Below are positions 54,310-64,000 of a stretch of DNA of 64,000 nt, in pieces. Below the pieces are notes generated by a model. The model was not told where the DNA came from, searched no databases, and saw only the letters and a program-made list of their open reading frames with translations. A program made the position numbers and the translations under genes. Numbering within the stretch: position 1 is the first letter of the stretch; the number at the start of each line of letters is the position of its first letter. The stretch is from Odontocerum albicorne (Eukaryota; Arthropoda; Insecta; Trichoptera; Odontoceridae). The stretch spans positions 2,755,011-2,819,010 of the forward strand of contig OX463842.1 of the NCBI GenBank assembly GCA_949825065.1, written 5' to 3'.

Positions 54310-54800
54310 ATTACGATGATAATCTAGACTTGAAACTTCGACAACGGTTAGTCAAACGCTACGCTTGGTCTGTTTTATTACATGTAGTGGAATCATGGAC
54401 CTTCAAAGCTGGTAGAATGAACCAACTGGAAACATTCAAAACGAGGATAATGATATACCCTGGACGGATATGATCAGCAACACAAGGGTTCTTCAAACAG
54501 CCAAAGTTGATAGATAGTTGCTGCCTTATATTAAAATCTGAAAGATGTCCTATTGGGGTCATGTACTTAGAGGAGCAAAGTACAAATTATGGCATCTGAT
54601 CATTCAAGGCAAAATAGAAGGTCGAAGAGGTGTTGGCAGGAGGCAATTCTCCTCGCTCCGCAATATACATGATTGGACTGGTATAACGAGCGTTGGGGAT
54701 CTTTTTCGGTCTGCCGGGGACAAAGATGCTTACTCTCAGGAGGTGATAGTCAACGTTGGGGAGACCTGACATGACACTAGGAAGAAGAAGAAGTAACACA
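54310..54800 (+). pseudogene. RTE-like relic, C-terminal part with (GAA)n tail
   Basis: Decodes to LKLRQRLVKRYAWSVLLHVV, ESWTFKAGRMNQLETFKTRI, a broken block, then IQGKIEGRRGVGRRQFSSLR and NIHDWTGITSVGDLF, ending 'gacatgacactaggaagaag'. It is the plus-strand counterpart of the fragments at 1-345 and 49811-50000, and together these cover the C-terminal quarter of one family. Confidence 0.75.
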
Positions 54801-55554
54801 GTTGAGGTGACTAGATACAAAGTGAACATGCAGGGGTGAGGTTTCTTGAACGGAAGTAGTACTAGTTTGTCCGAACATCGGGACTTTATGTTAAGGGTAG
54901 AACCTGATTGATTCAAGTTATAGGATATCTGTTGTTTCCTACTGTTAATACGTGGCATGATAAATGGCACAGACATGAAAATAACTGAGTAAGGGAAGTA
55001 AGTTGTGTCGGCTTAGTAATAATTTATTGTTTATTAATTTTTATTTCTTGTTACTGTACATAATTGTCTTTAAGCTTTGTATGTTATTGTGTACAACTTG
55101 TTTATGTAAGTTTTATAAAATAAATCTTGTATATTATTGTTAATTCTTCCACAAAACCCACAAAAAAATATTAAAAAGCATTTTTAGAATATTTGTGATA
55201 TTTTGGGTTTCACTAGAAATCATGCCTAAATCCGTAGGCTGTAAGTCAATCTTTCTACCAACGTCAAAACGAACATAGGTCACATCTTAATCCCATGCAT
55301 CAATATTGGCACCGTTTTTACCATAATGTGTGGAAATTCCGACATATCGTAGTTTTAACATGTGCCTTTGAATAGTAATTGGTTTAATTTTCCATCGTAA
55401 CCTGCCATCCTATACAGTTTTTCAATTTTATCTCATCTGAGAATATACATTCCAAATAATAGAATTGTTTAATTTGCTGTTAAAAATAATCTCCAATCAT
55501 TCACCTATATTTTGAGATATAAAATATATGGAAGAGTAGTTCTCTATTAGCGTA
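54801..55554. other. No recognised feature
   Basis: AT-rich spacer without a supported gene or repeat. Confidence 0.4.
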
Positions 55555-55860
55555 ATTAGTAAGGACAGTTTTAATAAGGTATACAGCTTGAGTAAGGTGT
55601 ACAGTTTTAGTAAGGTATGCAGTTTTAGTAAGGTATACAGTTTTAGTAAGGTGTACAGTTTTAATAAGTAACGTATACAGTGTTAGTAAGGTGTACAATT
55701 TTAGTAAGGTATGCAGTTTAAGTAAGGTGTACAGTTTTAAGTAAGGTATACAGTTTTAGTAAGGTATACAGTTTTTGTAAGGTGTACAGTTTTAATAAGT
55801 AAGGTATACAGTTTTAGTAAGGTGTGCAGTTTTAGTAAGCTGTACAGTTTTAGAAAATAT
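55555..55860. repeat. 18-bp tandem repeat, about 16 units
   Basis: Units of gtaaggtgtacagtttta alternating with gtaaggtatacagtttta. A few have extra bases (taataagtaac). The minus frame reads a TKTVYL hexapeptide repeat. Confidence 0.92.
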
Positions 55861-56254
55861 TTGAAATGTCTGTGTTTTTGGGAGAACTTTTTTTAAATTA
55901 TGAATTAAAAAACGACGCACACAAAAGTAAAATATGTTGATATTACATATTGGAAAAAAAATTCTTAGCAGTTCATGGATAGAAAATACATCAATCAATT
56001 AAATCTTAAACAAAACAAAGTAAAGTGCATAGTCACGTAATTATAAATCTTTTATGTCAATACCCTGTATAGCATTTTTAACTGTCGATTTACGATTTTT
56101 TTCATAGCCCATGAAATAAAACCTATGTGGGTTGCGAGGTATTATTTTATACTGAGCAAAATACAGATACAAATACTCAATCTATAAACCAGAGTTACTG
56201 TCTTTTTCTTTATGAACATTTATTTTTCTTCTTGAACTTTCGTTAATTGTAAAG
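55861..56254. other. No recognised feature
   Basis: AT-rich spacer. Confidence 0.4.
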
Positions 56255-56372
56255 TTCTATTGTACACGTGGAAAAGGCTTGTGTGAGCTCTTGAGTGTGG
56301 TGTTTTTTTATTGTTTCATACTCACATTTTTGTTTTTTTTACTTTTATGATTATGTGCGGTACATTGTGGGG
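56255..56372 (+). repeat. Dispersed repeat C, left part (interrupted)
   Basis: 'cgtggaaaaggcttgtgtga' and 'gctcttgagtgtggtgtttt' up to 'gtgcggtacattgtgggg' match the complement of 3555-3645. The rest of repeat C resumes at 57290. Confidence 0.75.
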
Positions 56373-57289
56373 TTAACACTTCCCTTACTGTGCTAAAAAA
56401 TTACGCCAGTAACGGTGCTGGACACTGAGGGTACAGTAAACATGTATGTTTTAAATTAAAATTATGCAAAATCAATTAGTTTTTTTTTTGTAATTAGCTA
56501 TAAACATCATTTTATTATGTAATAAAATGTCGAATAATATAAAATAAGTGTAAAAAATGATAAAATAAGAACAGAGAGGTGACATTTCTACAGGAATATA
56601 ATTTTCCCACTGCGTCGTTCGGTCTGCGCAACGTTCAGAATGCGCATGACTGAAAAGAGGTCTCCAACCTTTTAAAAAAAATCATAAAATTATACAATAA
56701 AATATAGCGTGTATTTTTTGGCAATAAAAATATAATTCGAATTAAGACAATAATTAACATATTAACAAAATATAAAATGAATTTACAAATTCAAAAATAA
56801 TAATATAAAAACAAACACGAAATTCAAATCAATAAAATATGCCATTTGGAAAATATAAACACTTTGAAAATAGGTCAAAATTTGAAAATAGGACAAACAT
56901 ATCATAAAATCAAAATTTAATCCTGTGGAGAAAGTCTATCGCAATTGGGGCACGAAATAACTATTGTTTCTATTCTATGTACTAAACGCGCAGGTGTTTG
57001 ATAAAACTGGTAACCAATCCCTGGAACGAATGTACTCGTAAAATATTAACTGTCAAAAAAGAATGAGTCATACGGAGTGTTTTGACATTTCGTCAATTCT
57101 CGATTTATTATCATTCATTTCTGTTGATATTTATTAATGATTTTATTTCGTATTGACATAATTCAAATCATAGAGGTTTCGATGAGGAATACATAAAGTA
57201 TGAAGACCCTGCAAGCAGTATATTTCGAGAAATTAAATAAAATATACGTCTTGGTCACTCTTGTCCGTTCACAGATCGGCAAGGGTTAA
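56373..57289. mobile_element. Diverged TTAA element, 917 bp, nested in repeat C
   Basis: TTAA at 56373-56376 and 57286-57289. Left tip TTAACACTTCCCTTACTGTG and right tip (inward) TTAACCCTTGCCGATCTGTG. After the left tip, 'ctaaaaaattacgccagtaa' and 'cggtgctgg' echo end A of the main family (ctaaaaaaatccgcgcgttc, cggtgctg), but the interior differs and is very AT-rich. No transposase frame. Probably a sister family mobilised by the same enzyme. Confidence 0.78.
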
Positions 57290-57610
57290 TATTGTTGGTA
57301 TGTCTGGAGTGATGAAGTGTGAGTTTGATTTCGCATGATGTATACATGTGTAATTGAGTGTCACTATTTGTCAGGTTGATGAGAATGTGCAACGGGGTTT
57401 TATAAATTCAAAAATTGAAAAGAAGTATTAATTCATTTTTTCATGCTATATGTCCTCAGTGAGATACAAGCAAAAGCCTAGTTTACTGGGGATACGACAA
57501 ATGAAAGGCAACAAACCCAGATCCATTAAAATTATGTGTCCAAATTAAATTACCTGTTGTTTTTCACAAATGATGTATATTTCTTTTCATGTGTAAAATA
57601 AATAAAATAA
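57290..57610 (+). repeat. Dispersed repeat C, right part (interrupted copy)
   Basis: 'gtctggagtgatgaagtgtg', 'tatgtcctcagtgagataca', 'aaaagcctagtttactgggg' and the tail 'gtgtaaaataaataaaataa' match the uninterrupted copy at 3208-3560 on the opposite strand. Repeated at 60817-61137. Confidence 0.78.
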
Positions 57611-58399
57611 ACATGTTCAAAGTGCGAAGATTTTGTTTCCTAAACGATGTTATAAATCTTTTTTTTTTTAATTATAACGCTGCCTTGGCACACACAATAT
57701 GATTAATTAGATTTTTTTTCAGATGCTGTATTTTTTTTCAAGCTAGTCTGTACAATAAAATGAAATATATTAAGATATGCTGGATCAAAGGATGTGTGAA
57801 TTAAAAACAAACGTAAAACAAAGATCAAAGATTTCATCACAAAAATGAAATACCAGTGTTGGGTCAACTGAAACAATGAAACCTTCAGAACTGGAACAAC
57901 CCTGTGAAGAATTAATTGTATATAATAATGAGAAACAATGCGGATGGGTTTTATGAAAGCTATCTTTTATAATACAAAAGCCATATTACAGGGTATGTCT
58001 GGTGTTGTATGTAATGTGTGCGGGATCCAGGAGGGTGACTGTAATTCATTTTTATAAATTGCCAATAAAGTTTTCACTTTTTTGGATTTTTTTTTTGAAA
58101 TTTCTTTAATTTACTTAAAAATATTTGCGCTAGACGAGTACAAGTTTTTTGTCTCTCCAACTGCAGTTGTGTTACCATAATCGTAAAATATTCGATAATT
58201 TTGACAATTTACAATATATAGCGCCGCTTAAAACATCAGTCATTAAGTAAAAGATGGAGAGCTATTAAAGCATTTAATTTCGATTTTCTTAATTGAAAAT
58301 ATTATTTATTTTTCTCGTGTAATTGCAAATCCTGCAGATAGAGATAAAAGGATATACCGGCTTTATCTTACTATATATTGTATTATATAAAAATATTAG
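57611..58399. other. No recognised gene
   Basis: AT-rich. Repeated exactly in the second tandem copy. Confidence 0.4.
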
Positions 58400-58635
58400 T
58401 AAACTTTGTAATTTATTTTTATCAAACACTGTTTATTCCACTTTTTTTATGACGGTATAACCCTACCGGTTTCAAGGCTTTCCCCTCATCTTCAGGGGAG
58501 CGCAAACAAATGAGGTGAAAGCCTTGAAACCGGTAGGGTTATACCGTCATAAAAAAGTGGAATAAACAGTGTTTGATAAAAATAAATTACAATGTCTTTA
58601 AACCTCCACAATGTTAATGCCTTAGCTATAAACAA
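58400..58635. mobile_element. Fold-back element, copy 2
   Basis: The left arm 'tttttatcaaacactgttta' to 'ttcaaggctttcccctcatc' pairs with the right arm 'tgaggtgaaagccttgaaac' to 'aacagtgtttgataaaaata'. The right side extends through 'acctccacaatgttaatgcc' to 'aaacaacatatt', complementary to the left extension of copy 1 at 29805. Repeated at 61927-62162. Confidence 0.75.
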
Positions 58636-59559
58636 CATATTAGTAAACTGTCGAAAAATGTCTAAATCCAAATGGAATTAAATCTTTATAATTTGTTGGT
58701 TTTAGGAATGTTAAAAAATATCGTTTAGTATATTTTTCACTGAATAGGAAAGTCATTAAATAAAATGTCATTAAATAAAATGTCCATTAATAAAATGACA
58801 ACATTAAAACAAAATAAAATAAAATAAACATCTGTCATTAAATAAAATGGCGACCTAACAACCTCTATAGACTTTCATCATTACGATAGTCTCTATTTTT
58901 TTAAAGTGGTATTAATATTATCAATGTTGGTTCCAAATGATCTTTTGTAACATTTGCAGAGAAATAAAAATAAAAACACAACCAATATTAAAATCATATT
59001 GCATAACGAAGTCATGATATCTTCGGCAGTAAAAATAATCGTCAATTTCGATTCCTGATTTGACCTGCACTTTTGAAACAGGTTATCTTAAATATTATAT
59101 TAAGCAAGTTTCTTTATGTAATCATTTCGATGAAACGTTATCGAGAAAACTGCACTTTGAGATGTCTTTTGACGTTTTCAGAAAGCTTAGCCCTCTAGCA
59201 ACCGTTTGACTGCTCTCTCGTTTAATCTTTCGTTTAACTTTCAGCAAACAGCTTTCAGCTGCAAATATTTTCAGTCAGAGCTTAAGATAAAAACATTATG
59301 CAGATTGAAAGTTATTTATTTACCTTGAAAACATTTTTTTAATGATTTCGTAATTAACAAGTCTCAAAGTAAAACTAAAACTAGGCAAATAATTAAAAAT
59401 ATAGTATGAAAACTTCTGGAATTTTTAATAACCATGCAATTTTTTTTTGTTTAGTTGTACATAAAAGGGAAAAATTTATTTTATAGGATATAGATGTATT
59501 CAATTTATCAATCGTTTCTTTCTTTTCCTTCGTTTCTTAATTTTGTGAAATATTAGACT

Positions 59560-59703
59560 ATTTAACAATAAATTACGTAAATATTTCAATACTTTACATT
59601 AATCCTCAGATTCCGCCTGAAAAATCCTAAATATAGGAGGTAGAAACACGTCTAGTGAGGATTAATGTAATTATTGAAATATTAAAGTATTTTATTGTTA
59701 GAT
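59560..59703. repeat. Inverted repeat with about 45-base arms
   Basis: 'aacaataaattacgtaaata' ... 'acattaatcctca' is mirrored by 'tgaggattaatgt' ... 'ttttattgtt' about 90 bases on. The short interior contains 'aatcctaaatataggaggta'. This may be a small fold-back MITE. Repeated at 63087-63230. Confidence 0.65.
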
Positions 59704-59779
59704 AACACAATTAAATTTTGTTTGGAACATCAAAAGACTTTAAACATTAAACGAAAGGCAAACTGCAAATACATTTGTC

Positions 59780-59990
59780 TAAAAGGAACATAGGAAAGAG
59801 TGAATGTAGGTAGCTAGAAAAAGTCACAGAAAAGTGAGAATAAAAAACCAAAGAGCATGTTTAACGAGACGTGTGGATGAAGACGAGGCGAAAACTGTGT
59901 GTATGAATAGAAATACGTAGAAGTCGTATGTCGCCTGGCGTCTATGCCTACTTATAAGCGACAAAGCATGATGGTATGTACTTATTTGTA
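59780..59990 (+). pseudogene. LINE remnant (SAYP family)
   Basis: 'gtttaacgagacgtgtggat' and 'gaagacgaggcgaaaactgt' correspond to the MRRCMD-EEAK-V block, followed by a decayed SAYP end ('tctatgcctacttataagcg'). Repeated at 63307-63517. Confidence 0.5.
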
Positions 59991-60019
59991 TCGTAAAAAC
60001 TAAATTGATACATTAGAAT

Positions 60020-60320
60020 GACCCCCAATCAATTCCTGAGCTGAAGAACCAAATTATTTGCGTTATTGGTGAGTTAGAATCGTAATTATGCCAAAATGTC
60101 ATCGAAAATTTTGACAAAAGAGTGGACATCTGTGGAGTTGCAAGAGGTAGACATTTAGCGGATATTGTTTTTTTGTGTTTAAATGTCATACATTATACTT
60201 CAATGACCAATAAAACGTTTTTCGAACTCAAAGCAACTTGTGTGTTTTATTCAAGAATTAAAAAAAAAAACAAATAAAAAAACCGCTCAATTTGAGACCC
60301 TTTAGATTTGTGTTATTGTA
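60020..60320 (+). pseudogene. IS630-type transposase relic, C-terminal end
   Basis: 'attggtgagttagaatcgta', 'ccaaaatgtcatcgaaaatt' and 'agagtggacatctgtggagt' match the complement of 28020-28140. Here the non-coding end 'gtcatacattatacttcaat' runs on without the mariner, giving the empty site for 27037-27983. Repeated at 63547-63847. Confidence 0.68.
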
Positions 60321-60389
60321 GAGTTCAAGAAAGAATCTAGAAATAGTTTGAAATAGACTACATTTTTATACATCAGGGTTTGATAAATA

Positions 60390-60640
60390 CGCTAAAATAA
60401 ATAGTCTATAATTTTGCACATCAATAACCTATCTAAATAGAAGACAGAGCATCCAATATTCCTATCGCGACACACAAATCCTTCACCTCTTCTATATCCA
60501 CACACCTTCTCTGACCGCTCCTTCGATTTCTCATTTTTTTTTATTTTCCCTTCTTTCAAAATATTATTCACTTGATCCAACTATATTTTCCCCTGTCTTC
60601 CCCTACCACGGCTTCCACTGAAGCTGCACAGGAAGTAAAT
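60390..60640 (-). pseudogene. LINE remnant (SAYP family), minus strand
   Basis: The minus frame MDQVNNILKEGKIKKN, then RSEKVCGYRRGEGFVCRDRN, follows the family order W-DQVN-IL-EG ... EE-K-VC-DR. Partly repeated up to the window end (63917-64000). Confidence 0.6.
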
Positions 60641-60730
60641 AAAGATAAGGTAAGTTGTAATGAAATTGGTTAGTTTTGAGAGTGGCATAGTTTGTTGACT
60701 CAACCCTGCATTGTTGACTCAACCCCACTC

Positions 60731-63700
60731 AGACCCTGCAAGCAGTATATTTCGAGAAATTAAATAAAATATACGTCTTGGTCACTCTTGTCCGTTCACA
60801 GATCGGCAAGGGTTAATATTGTTGGTATGTCTGGAGTGATGAAGTGTGAGTTTGATTTCGCATGATGTATACATGTGTAATTGAGTGTCACTATTTGTCA
60901 GGTTGATGAGAATGTGCAACGGGGTTTTATAAATTCAAAAATTGAAAAGAAGTATTAATTCATTTTTTCATGCTATATGTCCTCAGTGAGATACAAGCAA
61001 AAGCCTAGTTTACTGGGGATACGACAAATGAAAGGCAACAAACCCAGATCCATTAAAATTATGTGTCCAAATTAAATTACCTGTTGTTTTTCACAAATGA
61101 TGTATATTTCTTTTCATGTGTAAAATAAATAAAATAAACATGTTCAAAGTGCGAAGATTTTGTTTCCTAAACGATGTTATAAATCTTTTTTTTTTTAATT
61201 ATAACGCTGCCTTGGCACACACAATATGATTAATTAGATTTTTTTTCAGATGCTGTATTTTTTTTCAAGCTAGTCTGTACAATAAAATGAAATATATTAA
61301 GATATGCTGGATCAAAGGATGTGTGAATTAAAAACAAACGTAAAACAAAGATCAAAGATTTCATCACAAAAATGAAATACCAGTGTTGGGTCAACTGAAA
61401 CAATGAAACCTTCAGAACTGGAACAACCCTGTGAAGAATTAATTGTATATAATAATGAGAAACAATGCGGATGGGTTTTATGAAAGCTATCTTTTATAAT
61501 ACAAAAGCCATATTACAGGGTATGTCTGGTGTTGTATGTAATGTGTGCGGGATCCAGGAGGGTGACTGTAATTCATTTTTATAAATTGCCAATAAAGTTT
61601 TCACTTTTTTGGATTTTTTTTTTGAAATTTCTTTAATTTACTTAAAAATATTTGCGCTAGACGAGTACAAGTTTTTTGTCTCTCCAACTGCAGTTGTGTT
61701 ACCATAATCGTAAAATATTCGATAATTTTGACAATTTACAATATATAGCGCCGCTTAAAACATCAGTCATTAAGTAAAAGATGGAGAGCTATTAAAGCAT
61801 TTAATTTCGATTTTCTTAATTGAAAATATTATTTATTTTTCTCGTGTAATTGCAAATCCTGCAGATAGAGATAAAAGGATATACCGGCTTTATCTTACTA
61901 TATATTGTATTATATAAAAATATTAGTAAACTTTGTAATTTATTTTTATCAAACACTGTTTATTCCACTTTTTTTATGACGGTATAACCCTACCGGTTTC
62001 AAGGCTTTCCCCTCATCTTCAGGGGAGCGCAAACAAATGAGGTGAAAGCCTTGAAACCGGTAGGGTTATACCGTCATAAAAAAGTGGAATAAACAGTGTT
62101 TGATAAAAATAAATTACAATGTCTTTAAACCTCCACAATGTTAATGCCTTAGCTATAAACAACATATTAGTAAACTGTCGAAAAATGTCTAAATCCAAAT
62201 GGAATTAAATCTTTATAATTTGTTGGTTTTAGGAATGTTAAAAAATATCGTTTAGTATATTTTTCACTGAATAGGAAAGTCATTAAATAAAATGTCATTA
62301 AATAAAATGTCCATTAATAAAATGACAACATTAAAACAAAATAAAATAAAATAAACATCTGTCATTAAATAAAATGGCGACCTAACAACCTCTATAGACT
62401 TTCATCATTACGATAGTCTCTATTTTTTTAAAGTGGTATTAATATTATCAATGTTGGTTCCAAATGATCTTTTGTAACATTTGCAGAGAAATAAAAATAA
62501 AAACACAACCAATATTAAAATCATATTGCATAACGAAGTCATGATATCTTCGGCAGTAAAAATAATCGTCAATTTCGATTCCTGATTTGACCTGCACTTT
62601 TGAAACAGGTTATCTTAAATATTATATTAAGCAAGTTTCTTTATGTAATCATTTCGATGAAACGTTATCGAGAAAACTGCACTTTGAGATGTCTTTTGAC
62701 GTTTTCAGAAAGCTTAGCCCTCTAGCAACCGTTTGACTGCTCTCTCGTTTAATCTTTCGTTTAACTTTCAGCAAACAGCTTTCAGCTGCAAATATTTTCA
62801 GTCAGAGCTTAAGATAAAAACATTATGCAGATTGAAAGTTATTTATTTACCTTGAAAACATTTTTTTAATGATTTCGTAATTAACAAGTCTCAAAGTAAA
62901 ACTAAAACTAGGCAAATAATTAAAAATATAGTATGAAAACTTCTGGAATTTTTAATAACCATGCAATTTTTTTTTGTTTAGTTGTACATAAAAGGGAAAA
63001 ATTTATTTTATAGGATATAGATGTATTCAATTTATCAATCGTTTCTTTCTTTTCCTTCGTTTCTTAATTTTGTGAAATATTAGACTATTTAACAATAAAT
63101 TACGTAAATATTTCAATACTTTACATTAATCCTCAGATTCCGCCTGAAAAATCCTAAATATAGGAGGTAGAAACACGTCTAGTGAGGATTAATGTAATTA
63201 TTGAAATATTAAAGTATTTTATTGTTAGATAACACAATTAAATTTTGTTTGGAACATCAAAAGACTTTAAACATTAAACGAAAGGCAAACTGCAAATACA
63301 TTTGTCTAAAAGGAACATAGGAAAGAGTGAATGTAGGTAGCTAGAAAAAGTCACAGAAAAGTGAGAATAAAAAACCAAAGAGCATGTTTAACGAGACGTG
63401 TGGATGAAGACGAGGCGAAAACTGTGTGTATGAATAGAAATACGTAGAAGTCGTATGTCGCCTGGCGTCTATGCCTACTTATAAGCGACAAAGCATGATG
63501 GTATGTACTTATTTGTATCGTAAAAACTAAATTGATACATTAGAATGACCCCCAATCAATTCCTGAGCTGAAGAACCAAATTATTTGCGTTATTGGTGAG
63601 TTAGAATCGTAATTATGCCAAAATGTCATCGAAAATTTTGACAAAAGAGTGGACATCTGTGGAGTTGCAAGAGGTAGACATTTAGCGGATATTGTTTTTT

Positions 63701-64000
63701 TGTGTTTAAATGTCATACATTATACTTCAATGACCAATAAAACGTTTTTCGAACTCAAAGCAACTTGTGTGTTTTATTCAAGAATTAAAAAAAAAAACAA
63801 ATAAAAAAACCGCTCAATTTGAGACCCTTTAGATTTGTGTTATTGTAGAGTTCAAGAAAGAATCTAGAAATAGTTTGAAATAGACTACATTTTTATACAT
63901 CAGGGTTTGATAAATACGCTAAAATAAATAGTCTATAATTTTGCACATCAATAACCTATCTAAATAGAAGACAGAGCATCCAATATTCCTATCGCGACAC
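60731..64000. repeat. Second copy of the 3527-bp tandem duplication, cut by the window end
   Basis: Corresponds base for base, offset 3527, to 57204-60473. It holds copies of repeat C (60817-61137), the fold-back (61927-62162), the inverted repeat (63087-63230), LINE remnants (63307-63517; from 63917, minus) and the IS630-type relic (63547-63847). The junction at 60730/60731 is preceded by a short direct repeat, ttgttgactcaaccc, twice (60685-60727). Confidence 0.93.

Larger units (their letters stand above)
57204..60730. repeat. First copy of a 3527-bp tandem duplication
   Basis: Begins at agaccctgcaagcagtatat (57204) inside the TTAA element. The same sequence restarts at 60731. Every stretch I compared is identical, including long A and T runs of 11 bases. 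It holds the end of the TTAA element, repeat C, a fold-back, an inverted repeat, LINE remnants on both strands and an IS630-type relic. Confidence 0.93.

Noticed and set aside
58451..58500. Functional hammerhead ribozyme
   Set aside because: CTGAAGA and GAAAC with a possible stem III are present, but stem I does not pair and stem II is mismatched in this copy; kept only as a resemblance.

Overview
The window is AT-rich eukaryotic DNA whose content points to an arthropod, most likely an insect. It holds relics of non-LTR retrotransposons of two or more types (Jockey-like and RTE-like), a Penelope-like element, DD34D mariner, DD34E Tc1, other IS630/Tc1-mariner relics, TTAA-bounded (piggyBac-type) non-autonomous transposons and two tRNA-headed SINE families. 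The order cannot be fixed from the sequence alone. I found no intact host gene. Nearly every protein-like stretch is a fragment of a mobile element, usually 5'-truncated, frameshifted or interrupted.

Layout. 0-8 kb: an RTE-like fragment at the left edge, a duplicated LINE 3' end, a 42-bp minisatellite, a SINE, a dispersed repeat called C here, an RTE reverse-transcriptase relic carrying a 375-bp insertion, and the first TTAA element. 8-20 kb: a LINE C-terminus, a 40-bp minisatellite of about 26 units, a truncated Jockey-like element (intact 293-codon reading frame, poly-A, 13-bp target duplication) inserted into an RTE relic, SINEs, three TTAA elements, a 126-bp satellite running into a 200-N gap and then about 676 bp of (TA)n. 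20-34 kb: a Penelope-like relic, LINE 3' ends, several short minisatellites, and a mariner inserted into an older IS630-type relic. 34-48 kb: an almost open RTE C-terminal half, a deleted mariner, more TTAA elements, and a 1-kb fold-back made of two TTAA-element halves. 48-57 kb: an RTE relic split by a nearly complete but broken Tc1 element whose right end is amplified as a 126-bp tandem repeat, an 18-bp array, and a TTAA element nested in repeat C. 57-64 kb: a 3527-bp segment followed by what looks like an exact tandem copy of itself that runs off the window.

The pieces explain one another. SINE family A carries the same 3' tail as the LINE at 21.5-22.0 kb, which suggests that LINE mobilises it. 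Several insertions can be compared with an unoccupied copy of the same repeat inside the window. At least three tandem arrays grew from transposon sequence: the 36-bp array from a LINE coding end, the 41-bp array from the same LINE family, and the 126-bp array from a Tc1 end. The strongest candidate for something not already described is the TTAA family. It has a palindrome near each end, set at unequal distances from the tips (1 base versus 26 bases after the shared tip), and one composite member has the same end on both sides.
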